A stretch of 5,875 nt of DNA from contig SLSE01000212.1 in NCBI GenBank assembly GCA_007130585.1, positions 1 through 5,875 of the forward strand, in the 5' to 3' direction. Positions 4,669 through 5,875 of this stretch are shown one piece after another; the first letter of the stretch is position 1, and each line of letters opens with the position of its first letter. Under the pieces are notes generated by a model that saw nothing but the letters and a program-made list of their open reading frames with translations, ran no database searches and was not told the DNA's origin. The position numbers and the translations under genes were made by a program. The stretch comes from Syntrophomonadaceae bacterium (GTDB taxonomy: Bacteria > Bacillota > Dethiobacteria > DTU022).

Positions 4669-5875
4669 AAACACTTTTTATAGAAGGCGGGAGGGTAATC
4701 GATCCTTCTCTCAACCTCGATGGGCCGGCTAACCTTTTGATCAGGAAGGGCATTATCGAAGCGGTTGAAAAGAACTTAAAACCTCCTGAAGGAGCAGAAA
4801 TAATTGATGCGGGGGGTATGGTGGTGATGCCCGGGTTAATTGATATGCATGTCCACCTGCGTGATCCGGGCCGCGAATACAGTGAGAATGTTATATCCGG
4901 AAGCAGGGCGGCTGCAGCCGGCGGCTTTACTGCTGTAGCGGCAATGGCCAACACGGACCCGGTTGCCGACGAGGCTTCTTTAATCCGCTATGTTATAGAC
5001 CGGGCAGCCCGCGCTGTCGCCCGGGTCTACCCCGTGGGGGCCCTGACAAAAAAACTGGAGGGTGGCGAAATGGCGGAACTGGGCCGCATGAAGCGGTCCG
5101 GTGCGGTGGCCTTTTCAGATGACGGCAGGGGAGTAGTCAATGGCACTATCATGCGCAATGCCCTGCAGTATGCCCGCGGGATAGATGCCCTGGTAATTGC
5201 CCATGAGGAGGAACCTTCCCTTGCTGCGGGAGGAATGATGCACGAGGGTTCGGTTTCATCTGTTCTCGGGCTGAGGGGTATCCCTGCCGCCGCAGAGGAG
5301 GTAATGCTGTCCCGCGACCTGATCCTGCTGAAAGCCTCAGGCGGCCGCCTGCATATAGCCCATGTCTCAACCGCAGGTTCGGTGGAGCTTGTTCGCCGGG
5401 CAAAAAGCGAAGGCCTGAAAGTAACTGCCGAGGTCACGCCGCACCACCTCCTGTTAACAGATCGGGCGGTAAAAAATTCCGGCTACAGTACAAACACGAA
5501 AGTCAACCCGCCGCTGCGGTCGGAACACGACCGCCAGGCCCTCTGGGAGGGATTGCTGGACGGGACTATTGATGCCATCGCTTCGGATCATGCGCCTCAC
5601 CACAGCGATGACAAGGATGTTGAATTTGACTTTGCCCCCTTCGGAATTGCCGGGTTGGAAACAACCCTGCCCTTAATGCTCGACGAGTTCTCCTCGGGCA
5701 GGGTAAAGAACCTGACCCTTCCCCTCCTCGTTGAAAAAATGAGCACAAGCCCGGCCCGGATTTTGGGCCTGGACACCGGCACCTTAAAGAAAGGCAGCCC
5801 GGCTGATATAACCATTGCCGATACCGGCTGCAATTTTATAATCGAGCCCGGTAACTGGCATTCAAAGTCGCGGAA
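4665..5875 (+). CDS. pyrC: Dihydroorotase, type I (3' end cut by window)
   Basis: Zinc amidohydrolase that cyclises N-carbamoyl-aspartate to dihydroorotate, the third step of UMP synthesis. The start ATG 4665 overlaps the pyrB stop as ATGA, with SD GGGAGGGG (4647-4654). The frame is open for 403 codons to the window end. Family length is about 425-430, so roughly the last 25 residues are missing; the final residues NWHSKSR match the family's near-terminal motif. Metal and catalytic positions are all present: His62 and His64 with Arg66 (DMHVHLRDPG), Asp153 (FSDDGRG), His180 (IAHEEE), His233 (HIAHVST) and Asp308 (SDHAPHH). TPHHLLLTD (258-266) and the substrate-contact NPPLR (281-285) are also intact. 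Two usually conserved spots differ: the CMPNT segment reads AMANT (93-97) and HCED reads HEEE (180-183). Neither removes a metal ligand. Confidence 0.97.
   Translation, partial: MKTLFIEGGRVIDPSLNLDGPANLLIRKGIIEAVEKNLKPPEGAEIIDAGGMVVMPGLIDMHVHLRDPGREYSENVISGSRAAAAGGFTAVAAMANTDPVADEASLIRYVIDRAARAVARVYPVGALTKKLEGGEMAELGRMKRSGAVAFSDDGRGVVNGTIMRNALQYARGIDALVIAHEEEPSLAAGGMMHEGSVSSVLGLRGIPAAAEEVMLSRDLILLKASGGRLHIAHVSTAGSVELVRRAKSEGLKVTAEVTPHHLLLTDRAVKNSGYSTNTKVNPPLRSEHDRQALWEGLLDGTIDAIASDHAPHHSDDKDVEFDFAPFGIAGLETTLPLMLDEFSSGRVKNLTLPLLVEKMSTSPARILGLDTGTLKKGSPADITIADTGCNFIIEPGNWHSKSR

Noticed and set aside
5027..5833. Several minus-strand ORFs opposite pyrC
   Set aside because: They are shadows of a clearly conserved + strand gene, with no SD sites or recognisable products.

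Overview
The window looks like chromosomal DNA of a low-to-mid GC Gram-positive-type bacterium, most likely an anaerobic Firmicute of class Clostridia. The basis is a monoderm-style signal peptidase I, a LytR-CpsA-Psr (LCP) cell-envelope protein, strong purine-rich Shine-Dalgarno (SD) sites, use of TTG starts, and above all a pyrimidine operon that opens with pyrR and a PyrR-type attenuator leader. The exact genus cannot be told from the sequence alone. All credible genes lie on the + strand.

Layout. (1) 1-578: 3' part of a signal peptidase I gene whose true start lies upstream of the window. (2) 579-865: a gap with no firm gene. It holds a doubtful 44-codon ORF, a GC-rich hairpin (607-657), a weak hairpin followed by seven Ts (736-762), and a very long stem-loop (781-866). 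The stem's two arms pair over 25 continuous base pairs if G.U pairs are allowed, and its 3' arm ends on the first base of the annotated TTG start of the next gene. (3) 866-1597: an AlkD-like HEAT-repeat DNA alkylation repair protein. (4) 1664-2938: an LCP-family membrane-anchored enzyme with an unusual Pro-Asp/Pro-Glu tail of about 85 residues. (5) 2964-3149: a complete pyr regulatory leader, with promoter, PyrR-binding hairpin, candidate antiterminator, intrinsic terminator, and a further hairpin that hides the pyrR SD site. (6) 3156 to the end: pyrR, pyrB and pyrC, tightly packed, with pyrC cut by the window end.

How it works together. PyrR senses pyrimidine nucleotides and binds the leader RNA, allowing the terminator to form, so pyrB (aspartate transcarbamoylase) and pyrC (dihydroorotase) are made only when UMP/UTP is low. 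The genes upstream (signal peptidase, alkylation repair, LCP ligase) are not obviously linked to this pathway. The LCP gene has no terminator of its own, so transcripts reading through from it would meet the pyr attenuator.

No wholly new system is evident. The parts most worth a second look are the stem-loop over the alkD-like start, the SD-sequestering hairpin added to the pyr attenuator, and the acidic Pro-rich tail of the LCP protein.
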